A stretch of DNA of 64,000 bases from Ziziphus jujuba (Eukaryota > Streptophyta > Magnoliopsida > Rosales > Rhamnaceae). Below are positions 53,410-64,000 of this stretch, piece by piece (positions within the stretch are counted from its first letter, which is position 1; the number at the start of each line of letters is the position of its first letter). The stretch is taken from contig NC_083379.1 in NCBI RefSeq assembly GCF_031755915.1, forward strand, positions 41,300,001-41,364,000, written 5' to 3'. Below the pieces are notes generated by a model. That model was not told the DNA's origin and made no database searches. It worked only from the letters and a program-made list of their open reading frames with translations. Position numbers and translations under genes: made by a program.

Positions 53410-53953
53410 GACTAAGACCAGATTCGGGGACGACGAGAACACCTCTGAAAGATTAAACCTGCTAGGGTTTTTGGGTTCCCAGAGAATGAGAGCCAATTCC
53501 TAGTCCATTTATATGGATCAGGAAACTCAAATTCGGCGTTTCTCTTATCTCCATTTTTTTTTACTTTATTTTCGTTATTATTTTTTTTAATTTTTTTTGT
53601 TTCACCCCAAAAATTAGTGTGAAACCCAAAGAAAGTACAATATTAATATTATGAAAAAAAAAAAAAAAAAAAAAAAACACTTTCTTTTGTTGAATATATT
53701 GTTAGCATTTTTGCAAAATGGCAAATACGGGTGGGCTTTAGGGCATAAAGCCCTTTTGAAAATATAGGCCTTGAACTTCAGATGCGGTCCAAATTCTTAA
53801 ACCATCAATGGGCTTTTGAAACCTATGGCCTAGGCTGAAACCCATTTCCCATAAACCCTAATACATTAAACAAAAATAAAATAAAGAAAAATGAACGTTC
53901 AAATACAAATAGACTTTGTGATCGTAAAATTAAAAAAAAATTCTTCAATAATT
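53410..53953. promoter_or_regulatory. Duplicated promoter of RPSA copy 2
   Basis: Homologous to the RPSA/NOC1 divergent promoter up to about 53896, where similarity stops just short of the NOC1 start. It keeps the TATA-like element, the distal telo-box AAACCCTAA (53853-53861) and two TGGGCTTT boxes (53732-53739, 53809-53816). The proximal telo-box has become AAACTCAAA (53523-53531) and the middle site II box is changed to AAAGCCCT. Confidence 0.7.
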
Positions 53954-53965
53954 TATAACCAAGTT

Positions 53966-54476
53966 TTTTTTTTTTTTTTTCCCCTAAAAACTTGGATTCC
54001 ATGTGAACCAAAAAACAAGGCTTAACAAATATAAAGCCTGGACTAAGAGAGTTTTTTGAAGTACACTTTTCTGAATCACACACCAAACAAAAGAATCCGG
54101 CAAGCACAGCGGGTCAACCGGACCCAAAAAACCTTGTTTAGCCGCACAATGCCTACAATGTGAGCTAGCCTATTGGCTTTCCTAGAAGCCCAAACAAACG
54201 AGACATTCTCAAAATTAGGAATTAAGGAGATAACATTTTCATATATGAACTCTGCTACCCAGTGAAGACCAGAACTCTTCCTCCTCTTTATGGCTTGAAC
54301 AACTGATAAAGCATCCGATTCGAATCACAAATTCTTCCATCCAAAACTTGAAGCCACCTGCATAGCTTTCAAAATAGCTTCCATCTCTACCACTTCTGGA
54401 ATCGAAGCCTCAGATTTGAACGACTGAACATGAAGCACCTCCCCTCTATTATTCCGAGCCACCACAGCCAAAAAGC
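53966..54476 (-). mobile_element. Very short LINE copy (RNase H tail) with 12-bp TSD
   Basis: A poly-A tail (T-run from about 53966 on plus) and perfect 12-bp flanking repeats TATAACCAAGTT (53954-53965 and 54477-54488) mark a 511-bp, heavily 5'-truncated LINE insertion. It encodes only RNase H-like sequence on the minus strand: FLAVVARNNRGEVLHVQSF, a stop after FGWKNL, then FESDALSVVQAIKRRKSSG and VWASRKANRLAHIV. It is related in type to the RNase H end of the LINE at 47-50.8 kb but is a different sequence, so it came from another LINE lineage or master copy. Confidence 0.88.
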
Positions 54477-54488
54477 TATAACCAAGTT

Positions 54489-55228
54489 GTGATATAGAAA
54501 AAATAAATTTAAAAATTAATGAATAAAATATCCAAATCATAACAGTTGGTATTGGTAATGGTGCCACTCCTAATTTATCATATTAGGAATGCCAAGGATT
54601 GTTATTCCTCTTGTACTTTATTTTAAATTCAGAAGATGTAAATATAAAACTAGATATTTTCAACTACAAAATGTAGTTTTATAATTTAGGTTGTAATATA
54701 ATGGAGGCATCAGACTACCCATTAGTAGAACAAAGTAAATCATACATGATTTCATGTATTAAATGTATTAAACATCACATGTTTTAACATACATATAATA
54801 TCTATATAGTTTATTTATAGTGTGGATGTATCTTATTAAATACAGATATGATTTTAGATGATATTTTTTTTTTTTCAAAAGTAATGGTTTAAAATTATAT
54901 TTGTATTTTAATAAAATGTGAACATCCACATTGCTACATGAAATATCAAGATCACTACGTAAGTACTGATTTGATAGTGTGTCTGCTAAGCGGTTCTCAA
55001 ACAGCATATCCGCTTTGGATTTCTATTTCTATTCTTTGGATTAAAATGTTTGTGTATGGAAGATGACAATGATTGAAAACTTTTTATTATTCCATGGCAC
55101 ATGTTTTACACCCTCTCAAATCTATATTGATATTTAATGTTTCATTTTCTTTTCTCCAAAGCACATGTTCAAAGCCAACAAAAATCCTGAACAATCTCAA
55201 AATTTGTTTCCTATTGGCAACAATGCAC

Positions 55229-55262
<34 letters not shown>

Positions 55263-57653
55263 ATATCTTTTTTTTTTATTTGGACATCATGATGAAATTT
55301 GATGCAGATTTATATCCTGCAATATGTTATTAAAAAAAACTCAAATAACACAACACATCGAGACACGATCAAGTTCGCATAAAAATTGTTCTAATGAAAT
55401 ATATATATATATATATATATGTAATTATTGTAAAAAAAAATTTCAGTGTTTTTGCAAGAGCAGTTCAATGGCAATGTCTGCATTTTTATATATGAGAAAT
55501 TGGGTTTGAGTAACCCTAATGATATATTTAAAAAAATAAAGAAAAAAATAACCTCTAAGTTAATAATAGATAAGGTGATAACATGACAATGAAAACTATA
55601 GTTAAATTATAACAATTCTAACAACTTATTATGTCATTATATTTTATATTATAAATCGGGATATAGTTGGGGCCAGATTAAATCTTATATAAATTTATGG
55701 TGTTTCCTAATTAGTCATGATCAGGTGACCTGAGCCAGCAGAGAGTGTGAGAGAGAAAGAACATCAGAGCAAATTAAAACAATGCGTATTATTATGTCTT
55801 CCGAAAACAACACGATCGATCATGAATATTTGGATACTGTTTAAGCTCTGTTTGTCGTTTCATTTTACTTGTAGTGCATGGCTAGCTAGCTACCCACGTG
55901 AATATTTGTACTTTTTTAATTTAGTATTGTGGTAGCTTCTAAAACACCGACAAAAGGGAAACAAAGAAAAGGATAAATAGAGAGTAAACCAAGAAAACTA
56001 GTTATTAGCTCCATGGAACAAAACCCAGTAATAAGAAACCAAGATAATAATAATAATAAATGTTAGAATTGGACCACCAAATAATTTGTTGAATATTATC
56101 GAGAAATTTTAAAGCAGATTATTTGTCCTTAGCACTGGCACTCCTATACGTACCATAATTTCGGACCACAAACGTTTGTCACCTATTGATGACCAAAAAA
56201 ACTTAATACTTTTAATTTCTTTGTTTTTACTCTCCCCTCTCAATTAGTGTACATCCATCAATACTGTCTGCCTCTACATGTATATTAGTTACTCTTTGAA
56301 GCGAGCTGTACTAATCTTCTAAATGAAGGTTTTAATTATCTTTTGTGTTGGTGAAAATAGATGTAATAGATTTTAAGCTTGCTTATGCGTAAATAAATTG
56401 TAGGAATTGATTGTGTTTTTTTTTTTTTTAATTTTAATCATCAACTTTTGTTTGGGAACTAACCGGATAAAAAATATAGTTTTCTTTAAATAAAAATTTG
56501 TCCTCTAAATACATAAAAATAATAAATAAATAAATAAACTTATTTTTCTTATCTGTTTTGGCGTGGATCATATGCATGAAAGACATGGTGCATAGGCCTA
56601 TTGGCGAGAAGGGAAACAGAGGGGTAACGCATGCATTTGCAGAAGAATAAAGACAAAAGCCGGTACCTGTGTAAGGAAGAGCGATAGAAAAGATGCCTCT
56701 ATGGGTCTCTGTGTGCCTTTTTCTGAAAATTGAACACAAAAAAACCCATTTCCAGTTGGAAATAACTTGGAGACTACCAACCAGCACTTTTTATTCTGTC
56801 TTTTGTTTGCTGTTCAAAACTACTATATATCAACAAGCCAAAAAAAAAAAAAAAAAAAAAAAAAACAAACAAACAAACATACCCATGCTTCTTGTTATAG
56901 ATAATTATCTTCTTGCATTTTGTGTGCTAATTGGAATTATAGTTTTAAATAATGATAGGGAAAAAATAGCAAAACATGGTTACATGGTGTGGGACACAAT
57001 TTTTGGCTCCAAAAATATGGTTGAGAACTTGGATATATTATATGAATTAGTACCTAAAAGCATTGATTTAAATATAGAAAGTAAGAAGGGAGTTCTTTTT
57101 TGACCAACAATTGGTATACCCTTTTGTTTAAAGTCTAATGAAATATTGTCCCACATCTTCCACAAACCCCAATTAAGTTATTTCATTTTTGAGGCACAGA
57201 TTAGTCTCATTTTTCCATGTCAACTCTACCTTCCATTGTTAATGGGACACCCTTGTAAATTTGATTATCAAATAGTGTGCAACAAACACTCTAATAAAAA
57301 ACGGAAGAGAGAAAAAAAAAACATAAGTTGGAAAAGGGTATCTATGTAAAAATACATCCAAATAAAAAAATGAAGAGAGAGAGAGAGAGACCCCATTTGC
57401 AAAATGCTAAGCCAAGCCCCATCAATTGCCAAACAGAGCGCAACTGGTTTTGCCCTTAAAGTGTCTCATTCTTAGCTGGTATGAAACAGTGGGCCATGCA
57501 CGTGTGTTCTCTCTCTCTCTCTCTCTCTCTCCTCCCTCATTTTATATACGAAAATTCGCACCCTGCTTCCTCGCAAACAGTCGCTAACTTCCTCTGTTTT
57601 TTTTTTTTTTTTTTTTTGTCCTCTTTGAGAACCACATCAAACACTTTTGAAAA
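54489..57653. other. 3.2-kb region without a recognised gene
   Basis: AT-rich with (TA)n at 55225-55262 and 55398-55420, poly-A runs near 56840-56863 and GA/CT runs at 57373-57390 and 57508-57530. Short frames show no family resemblance. The final ~200 bp is the SAUR promoter and leader. Confidence 0.55.
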
Positions 57654-58016
57654 ATGGCCCGAGTCGGAAAGCTAACAAAGCTCAAATCTGCCATCAAAAG
57701 ACTGCCCTCCATCACCAAACTCAGCCGAACCACCAGCTCCAGCTCCATTGCTGCAACGAACTACTCCACCAATCAGCTCGTCTCCAAAGAACTCCACGCC
57801 GTTTATGTCGGAAAATCCAGACGACGGTACCTCGTAAACTCCGAAATCATCGACCACCCTCTGTTTCAGGAGCTCGTGGACAGGTCATGCGATTGCAATG
57901 ACGGGGTCGTCGTTACTTGCGAAGTGGTGCTGTTCGAACACTTGCTTTGGATGCTTGAGAACGCAGAGTCTCAGATGGGTTCCATGGATGAGCTCGTGGA
58001 GTTCTACACTTGCTGA
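57654..58016 (+). CDS. SAUR family auxin-responsive protein (SAUR76/78-like)
   Basis: Intronless 120-residue small auxin-up RNA protein. The N-terminus MARVGKLTKLKSAIKRLPS is the pattern of the SAUR76-78 subgroup. The SAUR core contains ELHAVYVGKSRRRYLVNSEI, HPLFQELVDRS and CEVVLFEHLLWMLENAES, ending ELVEFYTC. Core SAURs regulate cell expansion, many by inhibiting PP2C.D phosphatases; the 76-78 group is linked in Arabidopsis to auxin/ethylene-related growth. An upstream CT-rich leader and a T-run precede the ATG (gaaaATGG context). A neighbour of SWA2 in Arabidopsis as well. Confidence 0.93.
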   Translation: MARVGKLTKLKSAIKRLPSITKLSRTTSSSSIAATNYSTNQLVSKELHAVYVGKSRRRYLVNSEIIDHPLFQELVDRSCDCNDGVVVTCEVVLFEHLLWMLENAESQMGSMDELVEFYTC

Positions 58017-61000
58017 CTGACCCTCCCAAAAAAAAAGAAAAAAAAAAAAAAGGGACAACTTGGGAATTTCCAAATTGAATGTAGGTGATGAGAAATGAAA
58101 GTTTGTAATTGTAAAGATGATGCTAGGATTTTCTTCGTTATTTGGTAGTTTTTTTTTTTTTTTTTTTTTTTTCCTCCAACTTTGTGAGTGTTTTCTCTGT
58201 GTGAACGTGTATTGTCCTTTTTCTTGGACTATTTGGATTAATTAACCATATGAAGAAATATTTTTACTGAGAGAATGGTTATGATGATTGTTTATGTTAG
58301 ACAACTTCGGTTAGAGTTAATTTTTTTAACCATGATTGTTTATGTTAGACAACTTTGGTTAGAGTTAGTTTTTTTTTTTTTTTTTTTTTCAATATAAATA
58401 TATATATACATATATATATATGAAATTTGTCATTCCAAATTTCGCAGACATTTTTATATGTACAATTGGTGATGCATAACCTTCTTCTTTTTCTTCTCAT
58501 CAATTTCTATTTAATTTTTTTATTTTTTTCCAGTAGTGTGCCTTGAGTACAGAAAATGTTTAATGCTTTTTTTTTCTTTTTTTTTTTTAAGCAAAATCCA
58601 AATTTCAAACATAGGATATAGTGATTTTGTTATATATATTAAAATTAAACTACTGAATTTATCCGTAAGAAAAAAGCATAATTGGCAAGTATATTATTTG
58701 CAAATATAAGATCTTTGTCCTGACCAGATCTTACTTCACCTTTCAGGATTATAATCTAGGAACAATACAAAATAAAAGAAATAAACTCATTTACTTTTTT
58801 TTTTTTTTTTTATACATAACTCATTTACTTAATTGTCAACTTCATAGTGGTCATTCGACATCATAAATGGCACTTTAGGTCGCAATTTGTAGGAAATTAT
58901 TTGTAAGGATATGACCACAGACAGTACTTTGAGCAAGTTGGGTGTTAGGAGGAAAAATTAAAATAAACTCTTAAAATCTGTGATATAAACGGAATATAAC
59001 AATCTCTATCTCCACAACTGTTGTAATTAGACATGAAAACAATGGTTGTCAAGTAAAGCAAACGCAAATGCAAATTGGGTGTGTTTGGTTGATGTGATTG
59101 CGAGAAGGAAAATCTTGCTTTCATTAAATGGTACATTGCATTGGTCCCCTTTCTCTATCTTTGGTCCTACTACTAATTGGAGGACACAAGTTGATGCTCC
59201 TTTAGATTGCCTACAGAATCATTCTGAATAGGCCAGTGAAAACCACATTGAGTTGTACGTACATTGGAATTATAAAAAAAAAAAAAAAATGTGTAAACTA
59301 AATTGTCCTTTAAATCGATAAAGATAGCGGGACAATCACTTAGATAATTCATAATTGGTAGTACTCCGAAGACTAATTTGTATTCACCAAAAAAGATAAA
59401 CCCTTTACAAATCATATTGATCTGACCTTAATCTGTAGTCTATAATAGTTATAGAAAAGAAACTGCCAATCTATAATATAATGCAAATATAAATATTGGG
59501 CTTTAGGAATAGAACAAAAGGGACGACCCGGGGCGGATATTTAAATATATTTGGTGGGTCAAAATTAAAAAAGAAAAAGAAAAAAGAAAAAAGAATTAGC
59601 TGTAAATTGAGACAAGTATATTAAGTATATTGTAGACTTTAGTACTACCCACTTATAAAGTTGAAGAAATACTTAAATATAAGTTGCCAAATGATTAGGT
59701 TGTTAGGGATGCTTGCAACATATAGGCATTGACATTTTATTTGTTATACTGATCATCATGTTCAATCAAACGATTGGTATTATATTAACAAATAAGCATA
59801 TTTTGCTTGCTACAGAAGTTTTTTTTTCCCCCTCCTAAGAAAATAGAAAACCAAAAAGATGACAAAAAGAAAATAATATAGAACGAGAAAGGGAATATAT
59901 ATATATAAATATATATATGTGGTTGACAACTATCATGGCTTGTTGCATTCTCCACAGGCAGTTGTGAATGGCACCAGAAATCATCAATCCCAAAGGATCC
60001 ATTATGAAAAATAAAAAGATAAAAAAAATAAAAGAACATTGCTCATTTTGAAAGGAAAATATGTCAATTTAGAATGATATCTCTACTATTTGATTATTTT
60101 ATTTCTCATTCCAATTGGAAAAGCTTGACAATGATTAACATGGCTTTCTCATTCATTCAAAATGGCTTGCCTTTTTTTTTTTTTCTAATATGTATATTGG
60201 GATGAGGAATTCCAATTCATGATTATTATTCGAAAAAATAAAGACTTTACTAATAATATTTCGAAATGTTTATTGAACCGTTTGTTTAGGTAGAACCCAG
60301 ATGATAGTAAGTACTGTAACCCCCAGATCTTGTATTAGATTATTAGGTCCATATTAGCTCTATGTAAGCTTACAACTTCAAAATATGATGTTACAAAGAT
60401 GTCAAGTCTATGTCAAGAAAGTCAAAGCTTCCACTATAGGCCATTTTCACAAAATAGGAATGAATAGTGATATGTTATAAACAATGTGCCCTTACCATGG
60501 GTCTAGCCCACTGGATCAAATTGGGCCCCATGTCCCTGACAGTGAGTGTCTTTCCCTCCAGGCTGGTAGCTAGCTTCAATTAAATTAAGTAATCAGTAAG
60601 AACCAGCTAGTGAAAGAATTTGTTTTAAGAACCCTGTCAGCCATGTCCAAGCACCTCGAATTATGGAAGATTTTTAGCTTTCTGTTCTTGGGTTTTCTTG
60701 AAAGTTGAACCAAACCCAAACAAACAATACATGTTTGTGAGAGAAAAGAAAAAAAAAGAAATAGAGAAAACAAAATTAATATATATATATATATATATAG
60801 AGTTTTTTTACAATTAGAATGGTCTGCATATTGATTAAAAAAAATTCAATATTTTAAAAAAAATATTTAAAAAATATTGACTTTTCTTTCGTATATACAA
60901 GAAAAATAAAATCAATATTTTTTATATTTAAAAAAAAATATTAATTTTTTTTTTTTTTATCCATATGCGATGGATGTGGTCATCAAATCACCCTCTCTAT

Positions 61001-63570
61001 ATGTGTATATATATATATATATATGTCGTACAGAGTACAGAAAAAACCAAAATAGAAGGAATAGAAGGAATTGACTGTTCGTTGGCCCACACAGAATAGG
61101 CCGACGAAGCTGTCCTGGGCCCTAGCTGGCGCCAATTCAGAACAAGCTGTGACAAATATTGGTAGCAAATTAAAATAAAATAAAATAAGAAAATTACCAT
61201 CTAGCCAAGCATCATGTAAAAAAAAAAAAAACAAAAAAGTAGGTATAATTTTTGAACCGTTTAATTCAATATAATTTTTTATTATAAATTATTAATATAT
61301 GGTAATAAAACGAATGACATGATTTTAAAATAATTAATATGATTTAAAATTAAATTTTTTTTTTATATGTTAAAAAGTATAAAAAATATATAAAATTAGG
61401 TGGATTAAGAAGCACTGTCTTTTACTTTCCTTTTTAATTAAAGCATTTCTAATGGTTTTTTATTTATTTAAAAATTATTTATCATATAAATAGATAAAAT
61501 TTTAAAAAAATATTCTTTAATGATTTTGTACATTAGTTTTATCAAGCTGATATGACAACAAAAGAAATAAAAATTGTAAACAATACTGTCTATTTTTGAA
61601 ATTCTGTTAGATATGTTAAATTAGTATTTTATTTATTTTTATTAAAAAAAAATCTTTTTAAATTTTTAATTTTTTTAATTAGATATAATTTTAAAATTAA
61701 ACATTATATATTAGTATTTTAAAATATTTTAAATAAAATCTATCAGAAAAAAATTATCTAAAATAATATCTAGTAAATAAAAAAATATCATATAAATATA
61801 AATAATTTTTAAAATTAATATTACATAAATTTCAATAGAACTCTTTCATCCTCTACGTGCCAAGTTTAAGATGACTAAATAATAAACCGAAACAAAGAAA
61901 AGACGTTTATCTCTGGGCACCTAAAGCGCACTACGCTCCGCTTCAACAAATGAGAGTTTTCGGTGGAACAGACCAACCACGCCAGCCAGCTGGTTAAATG
62001 CTCAGGACAACTTGCTTCAATAAGTGAATAGGGCAGATGGAGATTTTAACTCTTGACGCATCATTTTGCTGCTGGGTTAGAAAGCGGAAAAAAACAAAAG
62101 CTGGGCTTGTAGTTTTGCACCCAATTTCATGTATTTTGCTCCAATTAGATGCCAAACAATGTTAATAGTAATGATCACTGTCAGCTTGCATTCCCCAAAG
62201 AAGTATTGAAGTGTATAGAGTTAAACTCCATGAAATTCCAAATTAAAACATATAGAAGAAGAAATCGTACCTTGTTTTGTGTGATTTTCATACTATTATA
62301 TATATTACGCCATACTAATAAGTATAATCTTAAAAGGGATTACATTTCAAGTCCAAACAATACAGATTGAGGTAATGTTAGAAACAAACTATAAAGATTA
62401 AATTGGATTCCATTATTTTTTAAAATTAATTGACTATAGTTTACTTGTGATAGGCTAGAGGATATCAATTTTAAATATTGAATTAGGTTTCGTCATCACC
62501 AGCTTTTCAAAGCGGTTCACTGACTGTTCAAAGCACATGATGAAAGCACCACCATTTTCTATTCTATTATGATCTTATCCCATTGATGATCGATAAATAG
62601 CAATAGCAGGTGTAGTACTACTGATACAGTGTGCAACTGCAAGTAGCATATATGTGTCCAAATACGTAACGTTTATGGCAAAGTAGACGATCTTTTTATA
62701 TTTCTTTTATTGGGATGCTCTTCATATTATATCCCATTGCCAAAGAATTCTCCATTTTGTGATTAAAAAAAAAAAAAAAGGGTAAAAAGTTGGTTAAATT
62801 ATGCTTACTATTTATGGAGATAGAGAAGAACCGTACTCTATAACAAGATTAAGGCTAAGGAATAAGATTATGAACTTGCTTAATTATAAATTTCTAAGCA
62901 CTTAATTTCAAATTTCAATACTTTGTAGATTGGAAAGATACAAACTTTTTCACCAAATATATATATATATATATAAATTTTTGGGGGGATTTCAAATTTT
63001 ATTCTCTGCATATATTGAAGAATCTAGGGACTTAGTTATTAAAAGGTAGAGAATAGCACATCTAAAGAAAAATTAAACGTTATAAATAAGTAAAAAAGAG
63101 ATGAACGAACAAAAACTTATGCCCCAAAACATATTATTATTAGTATATTAACTTTTACAATTTTTGTTTCTTCTTGGACATGGATATTTACTTGGTTCTG
63201 GTACTAACATAATTCAAATAATTTGTTTAAAAAAAGAAGAAAAAAACATAATACAAATAATTATGGGAAAAAAAAAAAAGAATACTGATAATTAGTTCCC
63301 ATCTTTGTACCCAAAAAAAAAAAAAAATTCACATAATAAATTTGCTATTTTTTTCATATTTAAAATACCCTCTTAAAGTAGCATATATTTTTAGCAGGCA
63401 AGATATATATATATATATATATATGGATTATTTGCAGCCATTAAATGGAGATGATATGGATGACTTAGATTTTTTGACATTTATTACTAATCCTCAAATT
63501 TCACAATTATGTATATATAATTGCTCCTTGCTAGAGCATATATTTACTGCAAAATCAAACAAACAAACTA
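58017..63570. other. 5.5-kb region without a recognised gene
   Basis: AT-rich with poly-T runs (58150-58171, 58371-58389, 58797-58811), (TA)n at 60779-60799, 61005-61024, 62952-62975 and 63402-63424. An LTR-like fragment at 60315-60541 is listed separately. A slightly GC-richer stretch at 61840-62060 matches nothing I recognise. No coding frame is convincing. Confidence 0.55.
60315..60541. repeat. Possible short LTR-like relic
   Basis: Begins TGTAACCCCCAGATC and ends GTCCCTGACA, resembling the termini of the two solo LTRs, over only 227 bp. Flanking 5-mers (AGTAC and GTGAG) do not match, so target duplication is not supported. Could be a deleted LTR or chance. Confidence 0.3.
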
Positions 63571-63885
63571 CTAAAAGACCTCGAAAACTTTTGGGCTGGA
63601 CCTTTTGACAATCCACTCCTCAAAATCCGTAGCTTCATAGGGAATCCTCAAAACCCCTTCATTACAGAACCCATATTCCTCAGCTGATCTATAAAGCAGC
63701 TCCAAGAAATCAGCATCCCCAAGCAACGTTGTATGAACCATAAACCTCTTTGTCTCATTTTCCACACCGACACAAATTGGTACATAACCCTTTCGCGTCA
63801 ACGGAGGATGAGGAGGAGGCCCTCTCAGTCTCTTTATTCCTTTAGCTCCAACAAAGTTTCCCAGCTTGCTGACTCTCACTCCCAT
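63571..63885 (-). CDS. SAUR family auxin-responsive protein
   Basis: Intronless 104-residue SAUR starting MGVRVSKLGNFVGAKGIKRL. The core reads KGYVPICVGVENETKRFMVH, then ADFLELLYRSAEEYGFCNEG, VLRIPYEATDFEEWIVKRSS and ends FEVF. The F-L-LL--AEEYGF block and C-terminal P-E---FE are the canonical SAUR signature. The ATG at 63885 is the only true ATG; the open frame extends upstream only through TTG. It belongs to a different SAUR subgroup from the gene at 57654. Probable role in auxin-responsive growth, inferred from family only. Confidence 0.9.
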   Translation of the reverse strand: MGVRVSKLGNFVGAKGIKRLRGPPPHPPLTRKGYVPICVGVENETKRFMVHTTLLGDADFLELLYRSAEEYGFCNEGVLRIPYEATDFEEWIVKRSSPKVFEVF

Positions 63886-64000
63886 TGTTATTAAAGTAAC
63901 CAAACTCTCTCCGACCGAGGCTCTCTGGACTTGACAATCTCCTAAGTTTCTAAAGACAGATTGAAAGCTAGTTGTTCGTACATGGTGTCCTTGCCATTAT
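63886..64000. other. 5' flank of the second SAUR, window end
   Basis: Leader/promoter of the minus-strand SAUR; nothing else visible before the window ends. Confidence 0.5.

Overview
This is a nuclear segment of a flowering-plant (eudicot) genome. The genes are rich in introns with GT-AG junctions, the spacers are AT-rich and full of (TA)n, (CT)n and poly-A/T runs, and every recognisable protein is a typical land-plant family member. The exact species cannot be read from the sequence; a rosid is a guess.

Layout. 1-12.3 kb: an intact five-exon GDSL esterase/lipase gene, followed by a second, decayed copy of it. Two related ~2.8 kb LTRs, each a solo LTR with its own perfect 5-bp target duplication, sit in this stretch, one between the two copies and one in the last codons of the pseudogene. 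12.3-20.8 kb: a gene desert with simple repeats, a ~0.4-0.5 kb tandem duplication and one GC-richer block holding three ACGT (bZIP-type) boxes. 20.8-28.7 kb: a 16-exon SAC-domain phosphoinositide phosphatase. 31.0-41.1 kb: a divergent pair, ribosomal protein SA (uS2) on the minus strand and NOC1/MAK21 (SLOW WALKER2) on the plus strand, sharing about 620 bp of promoter with telo-boxes and TGGGCTTT boxes. 42.0-42.9 kb: a class III small heat-shock protein on the minus strand, with a perfect three-unit heat-shock element upstream. 43.4-51.6 kb: an AT-rich transposon graveyard with a Helitron remnant (RPA-like and PIF1 helicase pieces plus a CTAG-type 3' end) and a 3.7 kb 5'-truncated LINE. 51.6-53.9 kb: a second complete ribosomal protein SA gene, part of a ~2.3 kb segmental duplication of the 31-33 kb locus. 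54.0-54.5 kb: a short LINE tail carrying RNase H sequence with perfect 12-bp target duplications. 54.5-64 kb: mostly non-coding, with two intronless SAUR genes at 57.7 kb (+) and 63.6 kb (-).

How the genes relate. RPSA and NOC1 both act in ribosome production and share a head-to-head promoter with elements typical of ribosome-related plant genes, so co-regulation is likely. From memory of Arabidopsis loci, RPSA (AT1G72370), SAUR78 (AT1G72430) and SWA2/NOC1 (AT1G72440) are close neighbours, and SAUR76 (AT5G20820) and SAC4 (AT5G20840) are close neighbours elsewhere. The window therefore looks like an old eudicot gene block that was split in Arabidopsis. No bacterial-style system, CRISPR array or viral gene was seen. 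The most notable content is how gene duplications and transposon insertions are layered.
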